Part shown: positions 17,299 to 26,675 of the stretch, in pieces | How positions within the stretch are numbered: the first letter of the stretch is position 1 | Layout: every line of letters begins with the position of its first letter | Assembly (NCBI GenBank): GCA_016718605.1 | Contig: JADKCY010000003.1 | Location: forward strand, 558,001 to 622,000 | DNA: 64,000 nt | DNA from: Lysobacterales bacterium | Lineage (GTDB): Bacteria > Pseudomonadota > Gammaproteobacteria > Xanthomonadales > Xanthomonadaceae | Direction: 5' to 3' | Program-made: the position numbers and the translations under genes | The notes under the pieces: generated by a model | Database searches by the model: none | What the model saw: the letters and a program-made list of their open reading frames with translations, nothing else | Told to the model about the DNA's origin: nothing

Positions 17299-19776
17299 TC
17301 ACTTTGCCACCAACTGCACCGCGTCTGCGCGATCCCGCAGCCGCACCACGATTCGATCCGTTGCCTGAGTCCAGCAGGCGTCACACTCGCCCAGCGCGGC
17401 AGCGTCCACCTTCGCCAGCATGCGGCGACCATCGAGAACGCTACGGATGGTCGACAACCCCATCCACTCGACGCGCCAATCGCGTGGCGCGGGTCGCCAT
17501 GGACCCCGCTGTGCTTCAATCCGCAGCTCGGCACGCCCACCTGACTGGCGCTGGACGAAGCGTCGGCGCGAAAAATCGCCACGCGCAAACGCCATCGATT
17601 CACCGTCATCTTCGTACAAACTCGCCTCACCCTGCGCGCCTGGATAGATCTGCACGATCAGATCCTGTCCCAGCATTTCGCCAGTGTGCTGCACGACAGG
17701 CTGACGAAACACGATGGCACCGTCACGCACGAAGATCGGCAGGCTGCCCATCTCGACCGGCAGCCGATGCGAATGCCGGCCCTTGAAACCCTGCACCGAA
17801 TCGAACAGGTACCAGCGGGTTCCGGGCAGATAGACCTCCCGTTGGGTTGCGCCTTCGACCAGCACCGGTGCAATCAATAAGTCACTGCCAAACAGGAAAC
17901 TATCGTCACGCGACCAGGTTTCGGGATCGTTCGGGTAATCCAGAAACAGCGGCCGCATGGCGGGAATGCCGCTGCGGTGAGCGGTTGCCATTTCGTTGTA
18001 GATTTGCGGCAGCCACTGATAGCGCGACTCGATGGCGGTGCGATTGAGGGCTTCGTGGCGCACACCATACGACCAAGGCTCCTGATCCGCCGATTGCTGC
18101 TCGGTATGAGCGCGCATGAATGGCGAAAACACCGCTGCCTGCAGCCAGCGGGTGAACAGCTCCGGACTCGGGCTGCCGGCAAACCCGCCGATGTCCGCAC
18201 CGACAAACGGGAACCCCGAGAGTCCCAAGCCCAATAAGGTCGGGATCGATTGCCGCAATGCACTCCAGTCCGATGTGTTGTCGCCTGGCCAGACTGCCGC
18301 ATAGCGCTGGCCTCCCGCAAACGTGGCGCGGGTCAGCACGAAGGGGCGCGTTTCGGGGCGCAGACGTTGCAGCCCTTCGAATGTCGATCGCGTATTGAGC
18401 ATTCCGTAGACGTTGTGCACTTCCGCATGGTCGGTGGGCTGTCCGTCGTTGTCGTGACGCAGATCCAGCGGCATCGTCCAGGCCGGTTTGATCCATACCG
18501 ACGGCTCGTTCATGTCGTTCCAGATTCCGGCCACACCGAGGTCCAGCAGACTGGCGTAAAGCCCACCCCACCAGTCGCGCGTGCTGGCCCGAGTGAAGTC
18601 GGGAAACACGCTGTCGCGCTTGTTGCTGGCCGCTTGTGATGGCCAGACCGGGCCACTGAATTCGCTACCATCCGGGCGCGTGACGAAATGCCCCGCCGCA
18701 TGTCCTTCGTCATAGATGCGATAGCCGGGTTCCTGTGGCGGATGCGCATCCACGATAGTGACCACACGGAAACCCTGGTCACGCAGTCCGCCGATCAAAC
18801 CAGCCGGATCGGGAAACTGCGCGCGGTCCCAGGTGAACGGTTTGAAGTCCTGCTGATAGTCGATATCCAACCACAGCGTGTCCGCCGGGATGCGCTTGCT
18901 GCGGAACGTGTCGGCAATCCACTGGACTTTGCTGGCCGGGTGATAGCTCCAGCGCGACTGATGAAAGCCCAAGGCCCAGCGCGGCGGCATAGGCATCCGA
19001 CCGGTCAAACGCGTATACCGCGCGATCACGTCCTTCGGCGTCGGACCCGCAATCACGTAGTAGTCGAGCTCACCGCCGGTCGCACCGAAGCTGAGCAGAT
19101 CGGGCGCCTCGCGACCGATATCGAAACTGCTGCGATGCGTGTTGTCGAAATACACGCCGTAAGCAGTGCCCTCGCGTAGAACGAGGTAAAACGGCACCGA
19201 CACATAAGTGGGATCGGTCGAACTGTCGTAAGCGAAGGTGTCACTATTCCACATCGTGTAGTGATAGCCGCCCTGTGCCCAACCGCGCTTGTTGAGACGA
19301 CCGTTCTTCTGGCCAAATCCGTAGACCTGATCGTTCGGCCGCAACTGCTTCCAGACCCGCACACTGTCTCCAACCACGCCGATGCCACGCAACGGATCGT
19401 CGGCATCCAGCGAATTGCCATTGGCATCAAAGAATGCCACTCGCAACGGCGAGTGCTGCACCCGCGCATGGATTGCAGCGCTTCGAATTTCGGTCGCACC
19501 TGATGTCTGTTCGATCGTCACCGTTGGCCGTTCTGCGCTCGGCAAAACGGCCCAGGAATGGTCTCGTCCCGGGCTCGTGAGTGGTACATAGCGGACACGC
19601 ATCACGCCTTCATCGAACGCGGCGATCTGCAGACGTTCGTGTGGCCCAACCCACGACACGCCGCTCGCCGAGGTCTCGCGATCTGGAAGGTCTTGCACAC
19701 TGCGCCAGCCATTGCCATGCGCGATGCTGGTCACGGTGAGGCATGCGCACAGAAGAACATGACGAATGGTAGGCAT
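17299..19776 (-). CDS. Secreted glycoside hydrolase family 31 (alpha-glucosidase-like)
   Basis: An 825-residue exo-acting alpha-glycosidase with a signal peptide (MPTIRHVLLCACLTVTSIAHG). GH31 catalytic landmarks are present: nucleophile D421 in IWNDMNEPSVW and acid/base D499 in VWPGDNTSDW; also the substrate-binding WLDIDYQQDFKPFTWD segment and the C-terminal beta domains (YLPGTRWYLFD, YEDDGES). The ATG at 19776 is preceded by AGGAG at six bases and starts the signal peptide; 45 further upstream codons are open but not signal-like. Substrate could be maltose-type or another alpha-glucoside or xyloside. It stands alone, divergent from the antiporter gene. Confidence 0.92.
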   Translation of the reverse strand: MPTIRHVLLCACLTVTSIAHGNGWRSVQDLPDRETSASGVSWVGPHERLQIAAFDEGVMRVRYVPLTSPGRDHSWAVLPSAERPTVTIEQTSGATEIRSAAIHARVQHSPLRVAFFDANGNSLDADDPLRGIGVVGDSVRVWKQLRPNDQVYGFGQKNGRLNKRGWAQGGYHYTMWNSDTFAYDSSTDPTYVSVPFYLVLREGTAYGVYFDNTHRSSFDIGREAPDLLSFGATGGELDYYVIAGPTPKDVIARYTRLTGRMPMPPRWALGFHQSRWSYHPASKVQWIADTFRSKRIPADTLWLDIDYQQDFKPFTWDRAQFPDPAGLIGGLRDQGFRVVTIVDAHPPQEPGYRIYDEGHAAGHFVTRPDGSEFSGPVWPSQAASNKRDSVFPDFTRASTRDWWGGLYASLLDLGVAGIWNDMNEPSVWIKPAWTMPLDLRHDNDGQPTDHAEVHNVYGMLNTRSTFEGLQRLRPETRPFVLTRATFAGGQRYAAVWPGDNTSDWSALRQSIPTLLGLGLSGFPFVGADIGGFAGSPSPELFTRWLQAAVFSPFMRAHTEQQSADQEPWSYGVRHEALNRTAIESRYQWLPQIYNEMATAHRSGIPAMRPLFLDYPNDPETWSRDDSFLFGSDLLIAPVLVEGATQREVYLPGTRWYLFDSVQGFKGRHSHRLPVEMGSLPIFVRDGAIVFRQPVVQHTGEMLGQDLIVQIYPGAQGEASLYEDDGESMAFARGDFSRRRFVQRQSGGRAELRIEAQRGPWRPAPRDWRVEWMGLSTIRSVLDGRRMLAKVDAAALGECDACWTQATDRIVVRLRDRADAVQLVAK

Positions 19777-19928
19777 GCGGAGCTCCTGAACTTGCCAAGT
19801 CGATGTCGAAATACCCATCGATGGTAGAACGCTGAAATCGCGCGGCGGGGTGAATACGAATGTCGCTGCGCCGCAGCGTGACCTGCACACTACACTCATC
19901 GCCTGGATCACCTTCGTTCACTTGCCAC

Positions 19929-21146
19929 ATGACGCATGCCATCACGACCACCGAAGTGTTTCTGATCGCTCTGGCACTGATCTTCGCCCTGCCATGGCTG
20001 ATCTGGCGCCTTGGTCGAACCGAGTACTACGCACCGTTGGTGGTCGTGCAGATTCTGACCGGAATACTGCTTGGACCGGGCGTCTTGGGGGAGATATATC
20101 CGGATTACTACAACTTTGTCTTCAGCCCGCAGGTGGTGCAGTCGCTGAACGGGATCGCCTGGTGGGCAGTCATGCTGTTCGTGTGGATCGCCGGCATCGA
20201 ACTCGACCTTCACGAGGTCTGGCGCAACCGCCGCGAGACCACCATTGCGGCGAGTCTGGCCTTGGGAACGCCACTATTAACCGGTTGCCTAGCCGCGCTC
20301 GTGATGCTGGCTTGGCATGACAACTGGCTGGGATCGCAGGGGGAAAACTGGCAGTTCGTCGTTGGCATCGGGATGGCCTGCTCGGTGACTGCGCTGCCTA
20401 TCCTGATCCTGTTCATGGAGCGAATCGAGATCCTGCGCAAGCCACTCGGACAGCGCGTCTTGCGTTACGCCAGCATGGACGACATCGCCATCTGGTGTGT
20501 CCTAGCTTTGATCATGCTGGACTGGACGCGCGTCGGACGACAAACGGGATTCTTGATCGGGTTTGGCTTGGCTGCCTGGACATTCCGCACGCTGATGTGT
20601 CGCTTGTCGGAAACGGATCGCTGGTACGTCGGATTAATTTGGCTGGCACTCTGTGGCTTCGCCGCCGATTGGGCGGGCCTGCACTTCATGGTCGGCGCGT
20701 TTCTGTCCGGCGCAGTCATCGACGGTCACTGGTTCAATCGCGAACGCGTCGATCTTTTGCGCCATCACGTCCTGCTGGTTGTGATGCCGGTGTTCTTCCT
20801 CTCGACTGGTTTGCGCACACACTGGGATATCGGCGGGGGCAGCGTGGTGCTCGCAGCAGGGTTGCTGCTGGTCGCTTCAGTCGGTGGGAAATTGCTGGGC
20901 ACCGGAATTGCCGGTCGTTTGCTCAACTGGCCACGTCAGGAATCGCGCTTGATTGGCTGGTTGCTGCAAACAAAGGCATTGATCATGATTATCTTCGCCA
21001 GCATCCTGCTCGACAAAGCCATCATCAGCGCAGAGACCTTTACCGCGCTGTTGTTGATGGCGGTCATGAGTACGATGTTGACGATTCCCAAGGTGACGCC
21101 GCTGCTGGCAAACCTCAGCCTCCAGCGCCAGCAAGGCGAGCGTTAG
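19929..21146 (+). CDS. CPA2-family cation:proton antiporter
   Basis: A 405-residue membrane protein with about 12 hydrophobic helices, belonging to the monovalent cation:proton antiporter-2 family (KefB/Na+-H+ exchanger type) without a C-terminal RCK/TrkA-N domain. Family segments include VVVQILTGILLGPGVLG in the first helices, the WIAGIELDLHEVWRNR linker, the ion-binding region with paired aspartates (YASMDDIAIW) and FLSTGLRT near helix 9. It probably exchanges Na+ or K+ for H+ across the inner membrane. The ATG at 19929 (MTHAITTTEVF) begins just before the first helix; the longer frame from 19860 adds polar residues only. No operon partner. Confidence 0.85.
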   Translation: MTHAITTTEVFLIALALIFALPWLIWRLGRTEYYAPLVVVQILTGILLGPGVLGEIYPDYYNFVFSPQVVQSLNGIAWWAVMLFVWIAGIELDLHEVWRNRRETTIAASLALGTPLLTGCLAALVMLAWHDNWLGSQGENWQFVVGIGMACSVTALPILILFMERIEILRKPLGQRVLRYASMDDIAIWCVLALIMLDWTRVGRQTGFLIGFGLAAWTFRTLMCRLSETDRWYVGLIWLALCGFAADWAGLHFMVGAFLSGAVIDGHWFNRERVDLLRHHVLLVVMPVFFLSTGLRTHWDIGGGSVVLAAGLLLVASVGGKLLGTGIAGRLLNWPRQESRLIGWLLQTKALIMIIFASILLDKAIISAETFTALLLMAVMSTMLTIPKVTPLLANLSLQRQQGER

Positions 21147-21183
21147 GAAGCCCCGTCGTCGCGTGGCAATGCAAAGTATCAGT

Positions 21184-21771
21184 TCAGTAGCGCCGCGCCG
21201 ATGCCGGTCGAAACGCCTGCACGACGTCGCTGCGTGTTTCCAGATACGGTCCACCGATCAGATCAACGCCGTAGGGAACCGCTGCGAAAATGCCGTCTAG
21301 CGTTTCCTTGATGGCCTTCGGTTGACCCGGCAGATTGAGAATCAGACAACGGCCGCGAACCACACCAACCTGGCGCGACAGGATAGCCGTCGGCACGTAT
21401 TTCAAGCTGACCGCACGCATCTGTTCGCCAAAGCCCGGGAGCACCTTGTCGGCAATCGCAAGTGTCGCCTCGGGCGTGACATCACGTAGCGCCGGGCCGG
21501 TTCCGCCAGTGGTCAGCACCAGACAACAGGATTCCGCAAGTTCAATCAGGGTTTGCTCGATCACACCCTGCTCATCGGCGATCAGACGCGCTTCGAAGCT
21601 GAGCGCGTTGTGCAACGCTCGCTCCAGCCAGTCTTTCAGCGCGGGCAAGCCCTTGTCTTCATAGACGCCGGCAGTAGCGCGGTCGCTGATGGAAACGATG
21701 CCAATCCGGGCGGGTTCGTATGCGGCCGGTTGATTCTGCACGTCAGGATTCCCGATGATGGTAGAAGGCAC
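21184..21771 (-). CDS. mogA: Molybdopterin adenylyltransferase MogA
   Basis: Activates molybdopterin by adenylylation before molybdenum insertion in molybdenum cofactor synthesis. The 195-residue product carries the MoaB/Mog fold signature: the opening RIGIVSISDRATAGVYEDKG, the TTGGTGPALRDVTPEAT nucleotide/MPT loop and LPGQPKAIKETL. The SDRA..GVYxDKG pattern is closer to MogA than MoaB. The GTG at 21771 is the most upstream start; a second GTG at 21741 has a better GGGAA ribosome-binding site and puts the start nearer the E. coli N-terminus. It is convergent with the antiporter gene and only 21 bp from the divergent lipoprotein start. Confidence 0.88.
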   Translation of the reverse strand: MPSTIIGNPDVQNQPAAYEPARIGIVSISDRATAGVYEDKGLPALKDWLERALHNALSFEARLIADEQGVIEQTLIELAESCCLVLTTGGTGPALRDVTPEATLAIADKVLPGFGEQMRAVSLKYVPTAILSRQVGVVRGRCLILNLPGQPKAIKETLDGIFAAVPYGVDLIGGPYLETRSDVVQAFRPASARRY

Positions 21772-21792
21772 ATGCTAAGCGAGGCGACTCAC

Positions 21793-22002
21793 ATGAGCAC
21801 ATTGCGCAAGATGGGATTGATCGGTGTTTGGCTGTTTGCCGCAGGCTGCAGTCAGCAGGCCTGGTACGCTGGAATGCAGCGAAGTGCCGCCGACGACTGC
21901 CAGCAGCAGCCGCTGGGCGAGATCAAGCGGTGCGAAGCGCATCTCAACCGGCTGCGCTTCGAGGACTACGAACAGGAACGCAAGCGTAGCCACCAGCCCT
22001 GA
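21793..22002 (+). CDS. Small lipoprotein of unknown function
   Basis: A 69-residue protein with a lipoprotein signal ending in the lipobox FAAGC (around residue 19), then a short charged mature part with two more cysteines (DDCQQQPLG, IKRCEAHL) and a Tyr/Glu/Arg-rich tail (FEDYEQERKR). GAGG lies about nine bases before the ATG at 21793; an earlier in-frame ATG at 21772 has none. It abuts the convergent serine hydrolase gene with no spacer (stops at 22002 and 22003). I do not recognise the family. Confidence 0.6.
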   Translation: MSTLRKMGLIGVWLFAAGCSQQAWYAGMQRSAADDCQQQPLGEIKRCEAHLNRLRFEDYEQERKRSHQP

Positions 22003-23118
22003 TCAACGCGGCGGCGGCCCACCTTCGCCGCCGTCGGCGAAGACATCATTCTCTGTGGTGACCCGATCACAGTTGCCGATGGTGACTTCTTCGCGGATGG
22101 ATTGCAGCATGCCGAGATAGATGTCGAAGCCGCGCGTGTTGATACCGGGGAGCCCTCGACTCATGAACACCCCATATAAACCGTGCTTGAAATCAACCCA
22201 GGGAAAAAAGCCGAACGCCCCCAGACTGTGGATCAGCGGCGGGTCGGTCAATGGGCGCGTGTTGTCATGCCAACTGCCCAGACCATAGAGCACTGGATCG
22301 CTCACCGTGGGCGGTGGATCGATCACGGGTAAATCCCCCACGTTGTTCTGCCAGAAGCGAAATACCGCGTCGCGCGACAACAGCCGTTGACCGTTGGCCC
22401 AGCCTTCATTGAGCAACATATGCAGTAGGCGCCCATAGTCACGCAAGGTGCTTCTGGCGCTGCCGGCGATCTGATAGTTCTGCGTTGCGCCCAGACCTTG
22501 CCAATCGATACTGCTTATCCCGAGCGGCGCGCCGAGTTCTGCCTGCCACCCCGCCTCCCAGTCCTGATTGGTGACAACTTCAGCTACCCGACCACCGATA
22601 TGCATCGAGATGCCGCCATACGCGAACTGCCCACCAACGCTGAAGCCTGCGGGGAAGTCACGGCAACACGCGATCTGGTCCACCGCTTGCGCCAGCGTGA
22701 TGCTGTCGTCAGTGATGATCGGATCCCCCGAATCGTTGCCAAAGCCCGACGTATGCGAGAACAATTGCCGCATTGTCATGTCGGCCTTGTCGCCCGTGAA
22801 TTGCGGCAAATAGCGGGTGACAGGGGCCTCCGGATCGATCAACCCACGGTCGATCAACTGCACGATCCGGATGGCACTGGCAAGTTTGCTGGCCGAGGCG
22901 ATCGCCACGCGCGTCTTGGCTGTGTAGCTGCCCAGATAGGCCTCGTAGAGTAGGCCTTGGCGGTTGCCGATTAGGATGGCACCGCCCGGCAGCGATTCGC
23001 TTGCGATGAACGACTGGTAGGCCGCCGTGGCAGCACCAAACGTACACACATCGGCATGCAATGGGTTTGCCGACAGGCAAGCGAAAATCGTCAAGGACAC
23101 CACAAGGCGGGCGCGCAT
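22003..23118 (-). CDS. Secreted serine hydrolase, class C beta-lactamase fold
   Basis: A 371-residue exported protein of the beta-lactamase/penicillin-binding-protein-like esterase family. A signal peptide (MRARLVVSLTIFACLSANPLHA) is followed by the SxxK catalytic motif in IASASKLASA and a YxN-like tyrosine in the FAYGGISMHIGG region. The segment MTMRQLFSHTSGFGND is typical of this family. AGGAG seven bases before the ATG at 23118 decides the start. Activity may be an esterase, D-aminopeptidase or transpeptidase rather than antibiotic hydrolysis; the C-terminus is Gly/Pro-rich (DGGEGGPPPR). It is 90 bp downstream of the TetR gene on the same strand. Confidence 0.85.
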   Translation of the reverse strand: MRARLVVSLTIFACLSANPLHADVCTFGAATAAYQSFIASESLPGGAILIGNRQGLLYEAYLGSYTAKTRVAIASASKLASAIRIVQLIDRGLIDPEAPVTRYLPQFTGDKADMTMRQLFSHTSGFGNDSGDPIITDDSITLAQAVDQIACCRDFPAGFSVGGQFAYGGISMHIGGRVAEVVTNQDWEAGWQAELGAPLGISSIDWQGLGATQNYQIAGSARSTLRDYGRLLHMLLNEGWANGQRLLSRDAVFRFWQNNVGDLPVIDPPPTVSDPVLYGLGSWHDNTRPLTDPPLIHSLGAFGFFPWVDFKHGLYGVFMSRGLPGINTRGFDIYLGMLQSIREEVTIGNCDRVTTENDVFADGGEGGPPPR

Positions 23119-23208
23119 CCAGCAACTCCTAGGCACAGACCTCGGGCTCAACGCAGCATCGCGGCGCCGGTTGACCGCAGCCCGCTCATCCAAGCCAGGG
23201 CGACGCAC

Positions 23209-23796
23209 TCACTGGCGCGGAATCAGCGTCGTCATCACGTGCGCAAGATAGTCGTCGAACTCCTCGTGCGTCATGCGCGGCTGACGCAACTGCAACGACA
23301 TCTGCAGAAAGCCGACATAGGCGGCGTGGGTCAGTCGGGCGCGCTGTAGTGCTTCGCTTCGCGGGAGGCCGACCTGCCGATAAGCCAGACTGAGCCAGTC
23401 GGTGCGTCGTTGTGTCACCCGCTGCATGACCGGCTGCACCACTGGATGATCAAGTGCTTTCAGCAGTTCGGAGTAAATCGCGTGGGTCGGCGCTTCCGAA
23501 CCCACTCGACGGAACAATTCTTCCAGACGTTCGCGCGGGTCGGTAATGCCCTCCAAACGCGCGAAGACATCTTCCAGTTCGTTTTGCTCCCAAAACTCCA
23601 AGGCCGCTCGCAACAGGGCTTCACGCGAGGGGAAGTGCCAGTAGAAGCTGCCCTTGGTGACACCCAGTCGTCGCGCGAGAGGTTCGACTGCAACCGCATT
23701 CACACCCTGCTCGGCGATCAGTGCCAAAGCACCTTGGGCCCAATCGGTCGCGCTCAGGCGTGAGGGCTTTTCCATCTTTGCGGCGACGTCATTCAT
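23209..23796 (-). CDS. TetR family transcriptional regulator (probable fadE repressor)
   Basis: A 195-residue regulator with the TetR N-terminal helix-turn-helix (ALIAEQGVNAVAVEPLARRL, then GVTKGSFYWHFPSREALL) and a helical ligand-binding C-terminal half. It is divergent from the acyl-CoA dehydrogenase gene with 235 bp between starts, and that gap holds palindromes covering a promoter that reads towards fadE. I therefore infer a fatty-acid-responsive repressor of fadE, probably autoregulated; acyl-CoA as ligand is a guess from context. The ATG at 23796 (MNDVAAKMEK) has no clear ribosome-binding site; an ATG at 23775 is possible. Confidence 0.85.
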   Translation of the reverse strand: MNDVAAKMEKPSRLSATDWAQGALALIAEQGVNAVAVEPLARRLGVTKGSFYWHFPSREALLRAALEFWEQNELEDVFARLEGITDPRERLEELFRRVGSEAPTHAIYSELLKALDHPVVQPVMQRVTQRRTDWLSLAYRQVGLPRSEALQRARLTHAAYVGFLQMSLQLRQPRMTHEEFDDYLAHVMTTLIPRQ

Positions 23797-23909
23797 CTTG
23801 GCAGTGTAGCCGTGCGCAGGCGTATTGCAAACCAATGTGATCGCGCAGCTGGAGGATAAGTCTTTTGCAATCAGCGCATTGCGGTGCAACACCGAACACC
23901 AACAAATCC

Positions 23910-23933
23910 ATACGCAGTCGTATTGACTACGAC
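23910..23933. promoter_or_regulatory. Overlapping inverted repeats over the fadE -35 (operator candidate)
   Basis: Two interlocking palindromes: ATACG-CAGT-CGTAT at 23910-23923 and GTCGTA-TTGAC-TACGAC at 23917-23933. They cover a -35-like TTGACT at 23923-23928 that points to fadE, as expected for a repressor site of the adjacent TetR protein. Confidence 0.6.
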
Positions 23934-23952
23934 AGCAACGCTCTCCCATACT
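23923..23952 (+). promoter_or_regulatory. Candidate sigma-70 promoter of fadE
   Basis: TTGACT (23923-23928) matches the -35 consensus at five of six positions; CATACT (23947-23952) lies 18 bp on and matches the -10 at four of six. Transcription would start about 75 bp before the fadE ATG. Confidence 0.45.
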
Positions 23953-23963
23953 CTGACGTATGG
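23946..23963. promoter_or_regulatory. Inverted repeat over the fadE -10 (second operator candidate)
   Basis: CCATAC-TCTGAC-GTATGG, perfect 6-bp arms, overlapping the proposed -10. With the upstream palindromes it would occlude the whole promoter. Confidence 0.5.
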
Positions 23964-24031
23964 TGTTTGGGTTGTGGACGCTACTGCATCCATGTCCCTT
24001 ACACCGCCATCCACGCCTAAGGAGCCCTGCC

Positions 24032-26503
24032 ATGAGCATCGTCCTGCCTTTTCTGTCCCTCCTGGCAGCCGGCCTGATCGCCGCCTATCTGCGCACATCC
24101 TTGCGCGTTTGGGCGGCGATTTCGATCGCCGGACTGGCTATCGCGGTCTTGCTGCACGCCAGTCTGATCGCGACGACCATCGCCACACTGCTGTATGCCG
24201 TCGTAGCACTGCCATTGCTGCATGCGCCGACACGCCGTCACAAGCTCTCGGCACCCCTGCTGAAGATCTACACCAAGATGCTGCCGCAACTTTCCGACAC
24301 GGAAAAGACCGCGCTCGAAGCAGGCACCGTCGGCTGGGAGGGCGAGCTGTTTTCCGGCATGCCGCACTGGAAGACGCTGCTGAGCCAGCCCAAACCAGAA
24401 CTCAGCGCCGAGGAGCTCGCGTTCATCAATGGTCCCGCCGAACAGGTCTGCCAGATGAACAATGACTGGGAGGTCTGCCATGAGCGTGCCGATCTCGCTC
24501 CCGAGGTTTGGGAATTCCTGAAGAAGCACAAGTTCTTCGGCATGATCATTCCACGTGACTACGGCGGTCTGGGCTTTTCCGCCTTGGCCCACTCGCGCGT
24601 GCTGCAAAAATTGAACTCGGCCTCGCCCACACTCGGTTCAACCGTCGCCGTCCCTAACTCGCTTGGGCCCGCAGAGTTGATCCTGCACTACGGCACTGAC
24701 GAGCAAAAGCAACACTACCTGCCACGTCTGGCCGATGGTCGCGAAATCCCCTGCTTTGCGTTGACAGGTCCCAATGCCGGCTCGGATGCTACCTCGCTGC
24801 CCGACTACGGCATTGTTTGCGAGGGCAACTGGGAAGGCGCCAACGTGGTCGGTGTTCGACTGAACTTTGACAAGCGCTACATCACCCTGGCGCCGGTGGC
24901 CAGCGTGATTGGTCTCGCCTTCCGCATGCACGATCCGGACGGTTTGCTGAGCGACGTCAAAGACCGCGGCATCACGCTGGCGCTGCTTCCTCGTGCAACG
25001 CCGGGTCTGGAAGTGGGCCGCCGCCATTTCCCGCTCAACATCCCGTTCCAAAACGGCCCCGTGCGCGGCAAGGATGTCTTCGTGCCGCTGCATTATCTGA
25101 TTGGTGGCGAAGCGATGATCGGCCAAGGCTGGCGGATGCTGGTGGAGTGTCTCTCCGTGGGACGCGCGATCTCGCTGCCTTCCGGAGGCACGGCTGGCGT
25201 CAAGCTGGCTGCACTGACCACTGGCGCTTACGCACGCATCCGTAAGCAATTCGGCTTGCCAATTGGTCGCTTCGAAGGCGTCGAGGAAGCCCTCGCCCGC
25301 ATCGCCGGTCGCACGTATGCCATCAGTGCACTCAGTGAAGCGACCGCAGCCGCCGTGGACCGCGGTGAAAAGCCCTCGGTGCCGTCTGCGATCGCCAAAT
25401 ACCACGCAACTGAAACCATGCGCGAAGTCATCAAGGACGCCATGGACGTGCACGGCGGCAAAGGCATCGTGCTCGGACCTCGCAACTATCTCGGCCGCGC
25501 CTGGCAGGGCGCGCCAATTTCGATCACCGTCGAAGGCGCCAACATACTCACGCGCAGCATGATGATCTTTGGTCAGGGCGCTATTCGCTGCCATCCTTGG
25601 GTTCTGAAGGAAATGCAGGCTGCACAGCATCCCGACGAAAGCACTCGTCTCAAGGAGTTTGATCGCACGCTATTCGGACATATCGGATTTGCGGTTTCCA
25701 ACGCGGTTCGCAGCGCGGTGCTTGGCCTGACTGCGGCGCGTATCGGCAGTGTGCCTGGCGATGCCTATACACGGCGATTTTATCGCCGCCTCAATCGCTA
25801 TTCCGCCAACCTTGCCTTGGTTGCTGACACCTCCATGCTGACGCTGGGCGGCAAGCTTAAGTTCAAGGAAAGCCTGTCTGCGCGACTGGGCGATGTTCTC
25901 AGTTTGCTCTATATCGCTTCGTCGGTACTGAAGCGCTACGAAGACCGTGATCGTCCGGCCGGCGAACAGCCACTGCTGGCGTGGGCGCTGTTCGACATCA
26001 ACCATCGCATCGAACTGGCGCTGTCGGCGGCACTGCGCAATTTCCCGATCCGGCCGGTTGGCTGGCTGCTGTGGCTGTTGGTTTTCCCATGGGGACGTCG
26101 CGCGCAGGCACCGTCAGATCGATTGGGTCATCGCGCTGCCAGCTTGTTGCTGACGCCCAGCGACACGCGCGACCGTCTGAGTGAAGGTGTGTTTACCACG
26201 CCCTGCGCCAACAATCCTGCCGGTCGTGTCAATGCGGCATTGCCAAAGGTCATTGCCGCCGAGCCGGTAGAACGCAAGTTGCTCAAGGCCATCAAAGCAG
26301 GCGAAATCAGCGCACTGGATCCTGAAGCACAACTGCAGGAAGCCCGTTTGAAGGGACTGCTCAGTAACGAGGAAGCCACCATGCTGCACGAGGTTCGGCT
26401 GTTGGTGGACGACATCATTGCCGTGGATGACTTCGACTCCGCAGATCTCGAATCCGCCACGATGACGCGCCGCCGCAACGCGCAGATAAACCATGCCGCT
26501 TGA
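24032..26503 (+). CDS. fadE: Acyl-CoA dehydrogenase FadE
   Basis: The first oxidative step of fatty-acid beta-oxidation. The 823-residue product has the long FadE build rather than the ~380-residue short-chain type: two N-terminal hydrophobic helices (residues ~1-65), then the flavoprotein core (MIIPRDYGGLGFSALAHS, FALTGPNAGSDATSLPD, EGANILTRSMMIFGQGAIRCHP) and a ~270-residue C-terminal extension with a hydrophobic stretch (GWLLWLLVFPWG). TAAGGAG seven bases before the ATG at 24032 fixes the start. Expression is probably repressed by the divergent TetR regulator through the palindromes at 23910-23963. Products would feed the glyoxylate shunt encoded at 3.5-6.4 kb. Confidence 0.94.
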   Translation: MSIVLPFLSLLAAGLIAAYLRTSLRVWAAISIAGLAIAVLLHASLIATTIATLLYAVVALPLLHAPTRRHKLSAPLLKIYTKMLPQLSDTEKTALEAGTVGWEGELFSGMPHWKTLLSQPKPELSAEELAFINGPAEQVCQMNNDWEVCHERADLAPEVWEFLKKHKFFGMIIPRDYGGLGFSALAHSRVLQKLNSASPTLGSTVAVPNSLGPAELILHYGTDEQKQHYLPRLADGREIPCFALTGPNAGSDATSLPDYGIVCEGNWEGANVVGVRLNFDKRYITLAPVASVIGLAFRMHDPDGLLSDVKDRGITLALLPRATPGLEVGRRHFPLNIPFQNGPVRGKDVFVPLHYLIGGEAMIGQGWRMLVECLSVGRAISLPSGGTAGVKLAALTTGAYARIRKQFGLPIGRFEGVEEALARIAGRTYAISALSEATAAAVDRGEKPSVPSAIAKYHATETMREVIKDAMDVHGGKGIVLGPRNYLGRAWQGAPISITVEGANILTRSMMIFGQGAIRCHPWVLKEMQAAQHPDESTRLKEFDRTLFGHIGFAVSNAVRSAVLGLTAARIGSVPGDAYTRRFYRRLNRYSANLALVADTSMLTLGGKLKFKESLSARLGDVLSLLYIASSVLKRYEDRDRPAGEQPLLAWALFDINHRIELALSAALRNFPIRPVGWLLWLLVFPWGRRAQAPSDRLGHRAASLLLTPSDTRDRLSEGVFTTPCANNPAGRVNAALPKVIAAEPVERKLLKAIKAGEISALDPEAQLQEARLKGLLSNEEATMLHEVRLLVDDIIAVDDFDSADLESATMTRRRNAQINHAA

Positions 26504-26513
26504 GGATCAAGCC

Positions 26514-26546
26514 ACGCGCCGAGGTCAAACATCAACTTCGGCGCGT
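26514..26546 (+). terminator. Hairpin downstream of fadE
   Basis: ACGCGCCGA and TCGGCGCGT form a 9-bp stem with a 15-base loop, starting 11 bp past the fadE stop. There is no T-tract, so termination is uncertain. Confidence 0.35.
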
Positions 26547-26675
26547 AGCGGATTGCGCTGCACCATGGCAGTGTGACGTTGCTTCACGTTTTGCCATCAA
26601 ATTGCCACGTCAATTTACCCGGCCCTTAACGCTGACCATGTTCTGATACGCCTTCGATTGAGGAAGGAGGTTGGC

